Shown: positions 33,754-45,222 of the stretch, piece by piece
Position numbering within the stretch: position 1 is the first letter of the stretch
Layout: the number at the start of each line of letters is the position of its first letter
From: Adenanthera pavonina
Taxonomy: Eukaryota > Streptophyta > Magnoliopsida > Fabales > Fabaceae
Assembly (NCBI GenBank): GCA_026686845.1
Contig: JAIVEN010000021.1
Location: 27,670,001 to 27,734,000 of the forward strand
Direction of reading: 5' to 3'
DNA: 64,000 bases
Position numbers and translations under genes: made by a program
The notes under the pieces: generated by a model
What the model saw: only the letters and a program-made list of their open reading frames with translations
Told to the model about the DNA's origin: nothing
Database searches by the model: none

Positions 33754-34154
33754 GATTTCGTGATTAGTGATTCGGAATTTGGAGTCAAATATATAGAACT
33801 CCCTAACCCACCAGCACCAGCTGAGGTTGCATGATGAGAAAGCGAGAATATAGGACCAGAGGGAAGAAGGGAGGAATCTAGAGGAGTGTACTGGTGGGTT
33901 TAGAAGAATGAAGAGAGTTCTTGCGGCTGCGCCTGAGACCTCGCTGAAGTGTGGTGAGATTTGGGAGGGCCCTCTGAAGAGTCACGCGCTGGCAACGCGC
34001 TCCTAATTCCGGGGAGATGGAGACGGGTGGGGTCGAGACATTGCTGAGCCGTCAGGATTTTCACGGTATCATCATTCGCAGGACGGAGACCGCCCGTGAT
34101 GGTCACTTCCAATGGACGGTCCCTTCTTCGCTTTTCCGGCACCGCTGACTCCAT
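33754..34154 (-). other. GC-richer upstream region of the transporter gene
   Basis: Much richer in G, C and CpG than its surroundings. An 84-codon minus-strand frame (34154-33900, MESAVPEKRRRDRPLEVTIT at its start) matches no family I know. It could be an upstream open frame in a long transporter leader, a first exon of another gene, or chance. A CTATATATTTG motif at about 33787 could be a TATA box for a shorter transcript. Confidence 0.3.
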
Positions 34155-34530
34155 CAGCCGATTTACCTATTTTATTTTAAAAAAGAAATAATTAATTAAT
34201 TAATTTATATTTTTAATCAAATAATTTATACAATTGATTGATATTAAAGTAATATTAAAACCACCAATATATATACTATATATATATATATCATAATATC
34301 AATTATTCTAAATATATATAATAAAATTTATAAGAACTTGTAATAATGCCCAGGTCACTAGAGTAATAATAATGTATATACAATCTAAAAATCATATTAA
34401 TTAATTTTTATTTTGGTAATGAAAAGCAAATAACTCCAATTGAGTATAAAATATCTAAATAATAAATTAATTTTTTGGACTATCTAAAAATGATATTTTT
34501 AAGTTTAGAAAAACTATGTATAATATTAGA

Positions 34531-34794
34531 CTCCTTCCAACCCATATTATAAGGTATGTTGTATCAATTACACGTATATTAAAGAAATCATTTTTCAGCT
34601 GAAATTAATGCAAAAATTTCATATATTTTCTATTTTATCCTTATTAAATACCTCATTCTATTATCATTTTGTGTTATAAATAAGGAGAGGGGAAGAATTA
34701 AAGACAAGGGTAAAATGGGAATAAAAATATATAATACCTTATATTTTGGATTAGAAATTTATCATACAAAATACCCTATAAGGGACAAAGGGAG
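34531..34794. mobile_element. Stowaway-like MITE, family e
   Basis: Starts CTCCTTCCAACCCATATTAT and ends CCTATAAGGGACAAAGGGAG followed by TA. Its left half (GTATCAATTACACGTATATT, CCTTATTAAATACCTCATTC) and right half (TTATAAATAAGGAG, ACAAGGGTAAAATGGGA) are the units amplified in the pectinesterase intron. Confidence 0.8.
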
Positions 34795-35048
34795 TATACT
34801 CCTTCCAGACTAAAATATAAATCTTTTTTCAAAAATTTTTGTTTGATCCAAAATATAAATTTTATTTGATAATTTTTAAGATATTAAATATTTTTCCAAT
34901 TTTATTCTTATCTATAATTTAATGTAAGAAATATAATAAACTTTCAATGCAAAGTATTAAATAGGAGTATTATTGAAAAATAATATATTTTTAATAAATT
35001 TAATATGTAAAACTACTTTTCTTGGTTCCTGTATAATTAGTCAAAGAT

Positions 35049-35341
35049 TCCCTCAAATCCATAATATAGGGTGTAGAACCTATTTTTACACCCATTAAGA
35101 AAGTTAAAAAATATCATTAAATATATCAAAAGTTCCAAATTTACCTTTATTTATTGAGGAAATATTAAAATGATTAAATCAAGTAATTACCTATATGCTT
35201 TACAAGTGTAAGAGAGAGAAAAAAAACTAACTTACACAATTAAATATAGCAAGGATAAATTTGTTTATTTAGGTTCCTACACTTTATATTGTGGATTAAA
35301 GAAAAATGGGTTTCACACCCTATATTATGGATCAGAGGGAG
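35049..35341. mobile_element. Stowaway-like MITE with long inverted ends
   Basis: Left CCTCAAATCCATAATATAGG and right CTATATTATGGATCAGAGGGAG are an inverted pair; the right side is followed by TA. A left-half-only copy of family e begins right after it (about 35353-35490). Confidence 0.75.
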
Positions 35342-35994
35342 TATGATTTATACTTCTTCCAATTCACATTATAAAATATTTTATATCAATTATACGCATA
35401 GTAAAAAAAATCATTTTTTCATCTAAAATTAATGTACAAAGAACCATTATTTCTTATTTTATTCTTATTAAATATACATTCCATTATCAATGATTGATAC
35501 ATTTATGAGGATTAATGCATTAAACTACCAGAATTTCGGTTCTCCCTCTCCCTCTCCATCTCCTTATCTGGAGTATAAGTTATATTTATTTATTTCATAC
35601 ATACTTAAAAAATTAGTTGAAAGCATTGATGGTTTCAAAAATTATCTTAATTTTCCAAAATTAATCTTATTAAATTATAATTCATCTTAAATATATTTTT
35701 CTTAGTTTTTCTCCACAATAACTTTTTTGGATATTCTAAAAAAATAAAAATAAAAAATAAATATTAAATGAAATATAAATTTCATAATATAACTTATATT
35801 TTGAAATCTTAATTCCAAAAAAAAAATATACTAGGATACTATGGAGCAATATTCTTCTCTCCACTAATCACAAGAATCTATCCATGCATGTTCTCCCACT
35901 TCCTTAATTAATATACACAAGACAATAAATGGGAATTAATTATGTTACTGAAACAATTCATTAAAATTAAAATATGAATTAAACCTCCTACGTA

Positions 35995-38900
35995 CTAGAG
36001 CCCTGCTTGGTATGGAATCCGAAGTTGAGGAATCCAAGCATCACCATTCAGAAATGCAGAAGCAGTGAACCCTTCAACTTCCCTCGGATCATACACAACC
36101 CTAACCCCAGGCCACTTCACCCTCCCATCCGTCTTCGCCCCACCTCCTTCATTCCTAAACTCTATGTAACTCAACTTATCCGTACTCACCGTCCCGTACA
36201 TTATCTCCCACCCTTTCGGATCAATCAGCGAATCGATGTACGATTCCATTATCACCACCCTGGAATACGCCCTCCATGGCCTCCCTAACGTGGCCCTGAT
36301 CACCCTGGATTTCCGATCTGCGTCCCCAGGGGATATGGTGAACTGGCAGAACTGGAAGACGAAGCCGGTGGGTTCGTGCTCGGAGGCGCGAGACTGGGCG
36401 GTGAAGGTGATGAAGTCTTTTGGTCTGGCGAAGAGGTTGCAGTTCTGGAAGAGAGCTGCGGCATCACCCATGACGAAGTCAACGGTGCCGTAGATGTCGC
36501 AGTCGCGGTAGAATTGGCTGCCGGAGACGGCCCATAAGGTGTCTTGGAAGCCTTCAATGGAGCATTTGTAGAAGGCGCTGTATTCGGCCCTGTTGAGTAT
36601 GGCCACTCCTGGGCCAGCGTCGCTTCCTGCGGTGTTCACAAACCCAAGGTTTTCGGCCACGAACCCTGATCCATAGATCGCTGAAAGTCACAGAAGCTTA
36701 ATTATCATATCAGCTTTTGTCCAATGTCAATAAGTTTGACTACAACTCACTGCTACTCACGTTATAACACATTTTATATCACTTATAATCATATTAAAAA
36801 AAAATTATTTTCACCTAAAATCAATATCAAACTATTAATATTTTCTATTTTACTTTTATTAAATATCACATTCTATTACTTTCTCCCGTACACATTATAA
36901 AATATTTTATATTAGTTATATGCATATTAAGGAAATTATTATATCACTTGAAATCAATACAAAAAAACACTAACATTTTTTATTTTACCCTTATTAAATA
37001 CCTCATTCTATTACTTTCTTTAATCCACATTATACGTATTTTGTATCAATTACATGTATATTAAGAAAGTTATTATTTCACCTAAAATCACGGCAAAAAG
37101 TACCAATATTTATTATTTTACTTTTATTAAATATTTCATTCTATTACTTTCTCCGATTCACATTATAAGGTTTTTTATATCAATTACACGTATATTAAAA
37201 AAATTATTTTATACCTAAAATTAGTATAAAAAGTAACAATATTTCATATTTTATCCTTATTAAATACTCAATTCTATTATCATTGTAGGATTATAAATGA
37301 GATGTAATGAAGAATTAAAGACAGAGATAAAATAGAAAAAAAATTATCATACACCCTGTATATTAGACCAGAAACTTGTCATATAAAATACCTTATAATA
37401 CGGATCATAGAAAGTATCATTATAGGATTATAAATGAAAAGAAAGGAAAAGATTAAGCCATGGGTAAAGTGAGAAAAAAAAATATTGACACTTTATATTT
37501 TAAACAAAAAGTTATCATATAAAATATCTTATAGAGATGGTACGTTTACTTTGTTGATACAAATGGACAGATTGATTCTATCGGGCTATTTTGATAAGAA
37601 GGAAGCAAAAATATCTAAATAAAAATTTAGTAAATTTTCTAAATGTCTGATTAATAGCATACTAGTTAATAACATCCATCACCTTTCTTTCTTTTTACCA
37701 ACACATGGTTACAAAATCTTCACAGATAAGGATTCGTTAAACAAAGAATCTCCAATCCAAATATATGGAATATTGCTATTGCTATATTTCTATCAATTCT
37801 ATTACTTAATTGATGAATGAATGTGACTTTCACTAAAAATTTCGGAGGCAGCAGTACCGTTGGTGAGAGGTTTCCTATTTTGGGCTTCAATCGCTGCCAC
37901 ATTCTTGTCTTGAAAATTGAAATCTATGATTGTGATGGTGGGCCAGCGCTCGAGCTATCAAGCTGAAGTGTACTTTGTGTTTTGGATTTTACTAGTTGCC
38001 ACTTGCCCTGCTCTCCCCCCCCCCCCCGGGGGGCCCTTTTTCTATATAGAAGTATATAATAAAATAATTTTTTTTTGCGACAAAAAATTTAGATGAATAG
38101 ATCCTAAACACTCACAAAGGTAAATGTGGGTTTTATGGTACAAAATACTCTTATTATACTCTCATAAAGATAATAAATAGATTACCCATCGAAGGACTTG
38201 GATCTTACACTCATGTGAAGTACATGTGCCAAATCATTTTCAAATAAATCAATATTTATTCGCCAAATTAATTAATTCTATGAGATCCTTTGGGCGTGGA
38301 GTCGATAAAAATAAATTAAATAGTACAATATATAGCATAAGTCATTTTCATATAATATTTCGCGTGCAGAAAAAAATTGTTTACTTAAGTTTATCCATTT
38401 TTTTATAAATAATTTATGACACTGTAAATTTGAATAAAAAATTTAACTCCAATATTAAAATTAAGAACAAGTCGAGTAAACTCATTGTCATTTGTTTTGT
38501 AAACTGTTAGGTTGATTTTAATTTTATTATTTTCTTAAAAAGTAATAGAGTTATCTCTTTGGGCGTTTACTAATTTTTAAGGCCTAAAATTTAACAGACC
38601 CAAACAATCATAACATAATCAAAATTACTCTTGAAGAACTTATTTACTGCTTACTTTTTTTAGGGGGGAAAAACCAGAGAGATAGGGCTTGCAAAGTAGA
38701 GAGATATAAATGATGAATATATATATACATATATATATTTACCTACAGTGGCACTTTGATCCGTGGCAGTACTTCGATTCCCAGTAATCCTTGTAATTTG
38801 GCTGCCTCTTCCGATGAGCATTATGTTGGTCTTGTCATATGGGACTCTGAGATACTCCTCGTAGATCCCAGCTTTCACGTGAATTCTGTATCTCTTTCCA

Positions 38901-39058
38901 CTAAAGCTTGGAGCTCCTGCTATGGCTTCACTGATGCTTGCGTAATCTCCATCCCCATCCTTTGATACTATTACTCCTCCATGACGAGAAGAAGAAGAAG
39001 GAGAAAGACCCACAAAAACGACGAAACAGATCAATATAGGGGTTATTAAGTTAGCCAT
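35995..39058 (-). CDS. Pectinesterase-like protein 1 (secreted, no pro-domain)
   Basis: A cell-wall pectin methylesterase homologue. Exons 39058-38743 and 36680-35995 (GT-AG intron of 2062 bp, phase 1) encode 333 residues. I chose the second in-frame ATG (39058), because it starts a clear signal peptide (MANLITPILICFVVFVGL) and matches the paralogue's MAN start; the upstream ATG at 39115 would add 19 polar residues. After the signal comes the pectinesterase fold (GDGDYASISEAIAGAP, GIYEEYLRVP), the second active-site Gln-Asp (GFQDTLW), the nucleophilic Asp box (GTVDFVMGDAA) and the Arg/Trp box (LGRPWRAYSR). The oxyanion-hole Gln of the usual HQAVAL motif is replaced by Pro (AGPGVAIL). There is no N-terminal inhibitor domain, so it would be secreted in mature form. 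It may act in the wall or be catalytically weak. Confidence 0.92.
36755..37540. mobile_element. Rearranged MITE multimer in the pectinesterase 1 intron
   Basis: Four successive left halves of MITE family e begin near 36757, 36890, 37025 and 37158. Their common TTATA landmark is at 36762, 36895, 37030 and 37163, a step of about 133 bp. Two right halves follow, with the landmark CATT(G/A)TAGGATTATAAATG at about 37281 and 37418. The halves are similar but not identical. A full single-copy member is at 34531-34794. Confidence 0.8.
38015..38036. repeat. Homopolymer block C13-G6-C3
   Basis: Thirteen C, six G and three C in the AT-rich intron of pectinesterase 1. It stands out from its context. It could be a true short tract or an assembly artefact. 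Confidence 0.85.
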
Positions 39059-39128
39059 TGAATCATCACAATGATTAACTATCTTCGTGTTAAATGTCGT
39101 TAATTCTATGGCCACGCATATGTCTACC

Positions 39129-39142
39129 TATATATATATATA
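39129..39142 (-). promoter_or_regulatory. Putative TATA box of pectinesterase 1
   Basis: A TATATATATATATA run about 75 bp upstream of the chosen start codon, in the same relative place as in the paralogue. The repeat is palindromic, so it is only suggestive. Confidence 0.45.
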
Positions 39143-40674
39143 CACACCTATATATGCGAGCTCTCTGGAATTGAACGAGCTGTGGGTGTATATATGTTGT
39201 GTGTGTCAAGTAGAAAGAATGATGGTAAACTTTGTCATTATTCACTTTTTTCCATAAACAAGATAATGAAGCTGAGAAAGGAAAAACACTAGTCAAGACT
39301 CAGTAATAAGGTGGATAGTGCAAAGATTTGCTCTTTAGGCATCATAGAGTATGGTGGAGCATTGATTGGCCACTAACTTTAGAAAAGTTCGTAAACAGTA
39401 CGTGCGAAATGGAACGGTAGAGAGATCAACCAAATGTATGATAAAATTGTCAGAGTTTATTTTCAAGAGATATATGTAAATAGTGTATCTCTTTCCAAGT
39501 AGATGGATAAGGAGTTAATTATTACAGTTGTTAATGGTAGAGAGCTAGCATACACTTTGTCAAACTTTGCTTTTCATCACAATTTCTTTTCTACTGCAAG
39601 TGGTCTCATTAATTATCTGTTTATTAAATCTCTTGAATGCGAATTAAGAAATGTTTAAACATTTAAAAGGACAATTTTATTTGATAGCAATTGATTCTGA
39701 TTAATTACGATAATCAGTCCCACTCACATAATGTTTGGGTAAATCTCAACATGCATGTATCTTTTTTTGCTATAGATCATCATGCATGTATCACATCTAT
39801 GTTTTTGTTGCAAGCCAGTTATTTTTATTTTTGACCGTACACTTGGAGGGGACTGTTAACCGGATAAATTAAATAGGATTATGAAATTTAAATCAAATGG
39901 TAATGGTAATTATGTGTACCTTAGAGAGATAATTCCAGGCTTGAGTCAAGGGCATAGATACAACTTGCATCGCCATACAGAATAGAGAAGAAAATAAAGG
40001 AGTTACTGTGCAGCACCCTCAAAATTAGGTCATGTTGTATAGTGATATTGCCATTATATATATAACCTCCAATAATTAATTAATAACAATAAATCTCTCA
40101 CTCCCTACTAAGTCATTATGGCGACAGGAAACCCACCAACTACTAAAAGGACTACAAGGAAGGGCTTTAATTTATCCAATGGGTTTGTGTATGAACCAAC
40201 TTATTATACAGTATATTTAAAAAACTAAGACCCAATACATTCTAGGCTTAATACTCAAACAAAAAATTGATTACCTGATTAAGCCCGTGAATATCCAAAT
40301 AATTAATTAATGTTAATCCACAATAAAATGATTTAATTAAAATTTTCCAGCGTGATATATAAACTTGTTTCCAAGATAGAATTTGACACTCTCAATTATG
40401 TATATATTTATATTAAGGCCACCTTTATTTTCATGCCTTTCACTTTATTTTTCAATGACAATGAAGTATTAAATAGCAAACAATAATTATCTCTCAAAAA
40501 TCAATTAATATATTCCTTTTAGAAATAGCTCTTTTAAATTTTATCCTCTATCTGGGAGCAGTTTGTTTTTTATTTAATTATGCATTAAAAACGAAATTTT
40601 GCATATTCTGTAAATATATATGGGACGGATTGTTATTTTTTTAAGATCTCATATAATTCATGACTAGCTAATTA
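39143..40674. other. Upstream region of pectinesterase 1
   Basis: AT-rich spacer with no recognised gene. Confidence 0.5.
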
Positions 40675-40909
40675 CTCCTTCCGGTCCTAAATATAGAACA
40701 TTTTGTCTTGATTTTAATAGTATTTATTATACATTTTCAAAAAATATATTTATTTAACGTATTCCAGAGAGAGGAAAAGTGATTATATAATGATAGTTTT
40801 AAAAAATGTTGTGATTTTCAGATAAATCGAGGTAGTTAAATAATTTTAACTCTCATTTTTAATTTGCGTGATTCGATTAAAATGATCTAATATTAAAGAC
40901 CGAAGGGAG
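40675..40909. mobile_element. Stowaway-like MITE, family b
   Basis: Starts CTCCTTCCGGTCCTAAATAT and ends ATATTAAAGACCGAAGGGAG with TA on both sides. The interior TAGTATTTATTATACATTTT and GTGATTCGATTAAAATGATC match the family. Confidence 0.9.
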
Positions 40910-40923
40910 TATAGGAGTATATA

Positions 40924-41205
40924 CTCCTTCCAGTTCTAAAAATAGGACATCTTTTAAAAGTAATATTTGATTTAAAATATAAGATATCTTATAGGGTTAT
41001 TTGACGTGTTAATTATTCTTTTTTTCATTCATCGGTTTATAATTAATAGATAAGAGAGAAATGTTATAGGAAATATGAGAGATAATGACATAATGTAAAT
41101 AATAATGGTAAATGGTAAAAAATATTGAAATTTATTAACAAATTTAATGGTCCAACTTTTTTTTTTAAATGTATGAGATAATTAAAAATATGTTATATTT
41201 AGTAT
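40924..41205. mobile_element. Adjacent Stowaway-like MITE with eroded right end
   Basis: Starts CTCCTTCCAGTTCTAAAAAT about 14 bp after the end of the previous MITE. The right side reads AAATATGTTATATTTAG but lacks the GGAG terminus, so it is probably truncated. Confidence 0.55.
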
Positions 41206-41610
41206 AAAAAAAAAACGCTTCTCCATATGGAATATTGGGCCACAAAGAGAGAGAGAGACAGTTAGTTCCATGCGGGATTTCAAAGGCTAAGGCATCTTTT
41301 GAAAGTGAAAGGGGTAATGCTAATTCAATGAATTAAGTGTTAAAAATGTGATTGTTCCAATACATGGTCCGTTTTCAGTAGCTAAGGTCATAAATGCAAC
41401 CACCACAAGAAATGACACTCCCAGTTGTTTGAAAACATGAAAATAACAAACTCAACGATCAAATAATTAAGAGCACGTAAATTTGTTGGTATGAAAAAGT
41501 ACTTAATTTCAGACAATTATTATAATTATAATAATGCTTTAAGAAATCTAAAATGATTTTTGTTCATTCATCAAACACAAATAAACCTATCTATTTATAA
41601 ATAAATATTT
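41206..41610. other. Gene-free stretch
   Basis: Contains a short GA run (about 41247-41260). Nothing coding was recognised. Confidence 0.5.
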
Positions 41611-41904
41611 GCTATGTTTCCTGTTATAAGATATATTTGTGGAGAATTAAAGTTTTAAAATATAAGTGATTTTATGAAATTTATGAAGTATTTAATATTT
41701 ATTTTTTATTTTTACCCTTTTTAAAAATATATAAAAAAGTTATGGTGAAGAGATATTAAGAGAAATACAATTAAGATAAATTATAGTTTAATGAGGGTAA
41801 TTTTGGAAAATTATGTTATTTTTTGAAAACAACAGGATTGTTAACTAATTTTTTAATTATGTGTGAGATAGATAAATATGACTTGTAATAAAAAATAAAG
41901 GGGT
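41611..41904. mobile_element. Stowaway-like MITE, family d
   Basis: The interior TTAAAATATAAGTGATTTTAT, TTTAATATTTATTTTTTATT and the end GATAAATATGACTTGTAATA parallel the copy at 13916-14177. The termini are worn, so the limits are approximate. Confidence 0.6.
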
Positions 41905-42199
41905 ATATGAAATATTCTTCCAATGAGACTCTTGTACTGTACTTCTTCTGGTTCACAAAATCTTTTTTTTTTTTAGGGTTTTTCATATAGAACAAAGAAG
42001 CCATTAAATGATATATAAAATTGTAAAATATAATAGCATTTTACTAAAATAATCTTAATTTAATGCTCTCTTAAATAATTTATTTGATATTAATAAAATG
42101 GTAAAATAGTAAAATAAGTCATTAATGTTTCATTAGAATTTTAAAGTAGTAAATATTATGAAAAATTTTAAAACTCTAAAATAAAAATTTTTTATGAAT

Positions 42200-42710
42200 G
42201 GGGAGGGAGTACTGTAATTCTTAATATAAAAACCTTTCAAAAAGACTCTTTTCATCTTTAATATAAGAGTTTTTTCAAAATTTAATAAAGTATGAATGTG
42301 TTATTTCAAAAAACGCGCTTAATAGTTTTAACTTAACTTTCTTTCTCCAAATATTAATATAAGATAAAAATAAATAGCTTTTATTAAAGATATTTTAGGA
42401 ATATTATAGTAATTTCTTACAAATTAAAATGTTTCTACCTTATTTTAATTACTCTTTTTAATTTGCATAATTTTAATTAAAAGGCTCTTATAAAAAAAAA
42501 AGATGAAAGGAAGTAGTTTTTCCCCCCCCCCCCAAATATCAATATGAGATATAGATTAATTGCTTTTATTACAAGTAATTTAGGAATGTTATAATAATTT
42601 TTTATAAATTCAATGCTTCTACCTTATTTTAATTACCTGATTTAATTTGCATGATTGTAATCAAAAGACCGTTATAAAAGAAAAAAGAAAAAAAAGGATG
42701 GAAGGAAGTA
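42200..42710. repeat. Duplicated MITE-like segment
   Basis: The block about 42345-42516 (AAATATTAATATAAGAT to GATGAAAGGAAGTAG) is repeated at about 42535-42710 (AAATATCAATATGAGAT to GGATGGAAGGAAGTATG), separated by a run of 12 C (42522-42533). Ends of the type GGAAGTA suggest a MITE right half duplicated in tandem. Confidence 0.65.
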
Positions 42711-44057
42711 TGTAGTATGCCACTAGTATGGTCCTATAGTTTATTAAATTTATTCATCAATGCTTTCTCGACCGGTAAGCAAAGGGCCTAGTCCCGAGAT
42801 AAAAAAAAAAAGATTACGCTCACTTCACTACCCACAAAAAAGGGATAAAATAAGGTGCCCTAAGATACAAGAAAATAAATAATGTTTTTTAACTATTTGA
42901 TATTTAATATATTCATGTAATTATTATTTGATAATTTTATATCTTCCAATTATTTTTAAATTAAGAGTATAATAATTATTTTTAAAAAAATATTTTTATT
43001 TTTACTTTTCTTTCATTTCTTTTTATTTTATGTATCAAGTTAGAAAAGTTCTGTTGTGCAAATCTACGGATATTTTTGTTTTTGCCTTAAATCTACTGGC
43101 ATTTAAATTTGAAAGAAAACTCATGCCAACAAAAGAACACGGGTTAAAGATGACACTCGGTCTCCCTAGATCTCTCCAGATTAATAATAAATAAATAGTA
43201 ATAAGTGATTTTGTATTTATATATTACGTTGATTGCTATAAAGTTTTTAAGTTAATTACTGGCAAAGAACAACTAGTCAAAGAAGAAAAAAAACTCTATA
43301 AATACAAATTTAAATTAAACAAATCATTATTTGCTAAACAGTCAGAACATATATGATCTGTGTTAGCTTGAAATAGAACTTTCATTTCCTGAATGCTAAT
43401 CTAACAGAAAAATCTAAACAAATAAGAGCAAGACCACCTACTAAACCATATTGGATAAAAAACTTAATTAATTGCTTGTAAGCCCAAAATTTTCCAGAAA
43501 CTTGAGATTCATTATGGATGCGACTCAACCACCGTACCTGGTCCATATATTTGTTTTATGCACATTAATTCAGAAAACGGGACTGCATTCTAATGCCAAG
43601 AAATGAATAATAAAGACAAATTACTATATGCTTTAAAAGACCCCAAATAGGATCAATTCTCCATTTCTTTCATTTCGAAATTATTGAAGCTAATTATGAA
43701 CTAATTTTAAGCTGTGTAAAACATCAACTTATTAGGCATAGCTTGACAAACGAGTTTTTTCATAAATGCTACTTATTACTACCAGGGAAGCTCCAAGCTG
43801 TGCTCGAGGGCAAGGATCCTATGTTAATAAACTGACCTAAGGCTCACTTAATTTTTTTAAAAAAAGGAATTAATAGTTAATTCTAAACTGACTCAATCTT
43901 TAACCTGAAATTGCAACTTAATAACCGTGATCACTTATATTCCATTCGGGATAGGAGTAACATTGAACCCATATATTATATCCAGTTCATGCAGACAAGC
44001 AGTTTAAAATTGGTATGCACGAGAACCAGTGAGTTTCATAGGTATATAAATAAATGT

Positions 44058-44088
<31 letters not shown>

Positions 44089-44585
44089 GTACGTATATAC
44101 ATGTACACGTTACGTACTTTAAATCTCCCCAATGTTATGCTCTTTTCTATCTAATTTAGACTGACCTGTGATTTTAGGTTTATTAATTTGATTTGTTGTA
44201 TTTTTTTTAATTTTACATTCAGTTTAAAATACACACAATTCATTTAGAAAACAAATTAATTGTCACCTTTTTCTCTAAGATTTACATGATATTAACTTTA
44301 TTTTTGGATATGTGGCTGATGATCAGTTGTCCAAGAATCAATTCAATCAAATGTTCCGCGTGACTCTCTTTAAAAATTTTCACTTTATTATTACCTTTTT
44401 TTTTTTTTAAATTTGCCGACAACCTCAAGTGTTTTTAGTTCACACATCTTGCACTATCATCATCATCATCATCACAATCCATAGAATTAAAAAACTTCTC
44501 TTTGATATATTTTTCCTTGAAGTACACAAAATGCACACGGTGTATATTGTATACATTTTTTTTAACTAAAAACTTAATTTGAATG
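42711..44585. other. Gene-free stretch
   Basis: No recognised gene. A (GT)n(TA)n microsatellite at 44056-44090 is the only clear feature. Confidence 0.5.
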
Positions 44586-44590
44586 ATATA
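44586..44590. repeat. 5-bp target duplication of the copia element, left copy
   Basis: ATATA directly before the 5' LTR; the same string is at 49540-49544 after the 3' LTR. The site is low-complexity, so it supports the boundaries but is not unique. Confidence 0.75.
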
Positions 44591-44824
44591 TGTTAACAAT
44601 ATTTCATTTATTGTGCTAGATTTGTATATATCTTTGATTGGTTTGTATATCTTTGTATTTATTAGGAAATATTCTGTATTCATTAGGAAATATTTTGTAT
44701 TTATTTGACACGTTTTGAATTTAGTAGACACATTATTTCTTTTATCTATTTATTGTAAGTTCTTCAGATTAATAGATACAGCAATTTTCCCATTCTTTTT
44801 CTCTCTTTCATTTACTTATTCTCA
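44591..44824 (+). repeat. 5' LTR of the copia element
   Basis: 234 bp, TG...CA; longer than the 3' LTR by about 42 bp owing to internal differences in the ATTAGGAAATATT repeats. Confidence 0.88.
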
Positions 44825-45222
44825 TGGTACTAGAGCCAGAAATTTTTTCCAGCCAAAATAAAAAAAAAAACCCATAAAGTTCTTCGCCATTACTGTTCAT
44901 CACCATCACTGTTCATGGGCTTCTGATTTACTCCACTGTCGTCATCCATTTTAGACACGTGCCATCCCTCCGTGTTCGCTGTCCTCCGTTCGGCTAGATC
45001 ACCAAATTCGGCAGCTTTCCAATCATGCACGCGCCCTCACGTGCCGTGCACATTTTTCTGCACCAGCATCTTCTGACGGCGATTGACAGCTTATGAGAAC
45101 TCCGTTCTAGCCTCTGTTTCGCTCGCCATGCTCCTCTCTCTGTGCTCTTCTTGTTCCTAGGGTCCGTTGGTTATTTGGGTACTTTCTTGAATTTTCAGAT
45201 TTTCCAGAATTTGCTGCTTATT

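Noticed and set aside
39059..39115. Upstream ATG (39115) as the start of pectinesterase 1
   Set aside because: It would put 19 polar residues in front of the signal peptide, and the paralogue starts at the position that corresponds to the inner ATG.
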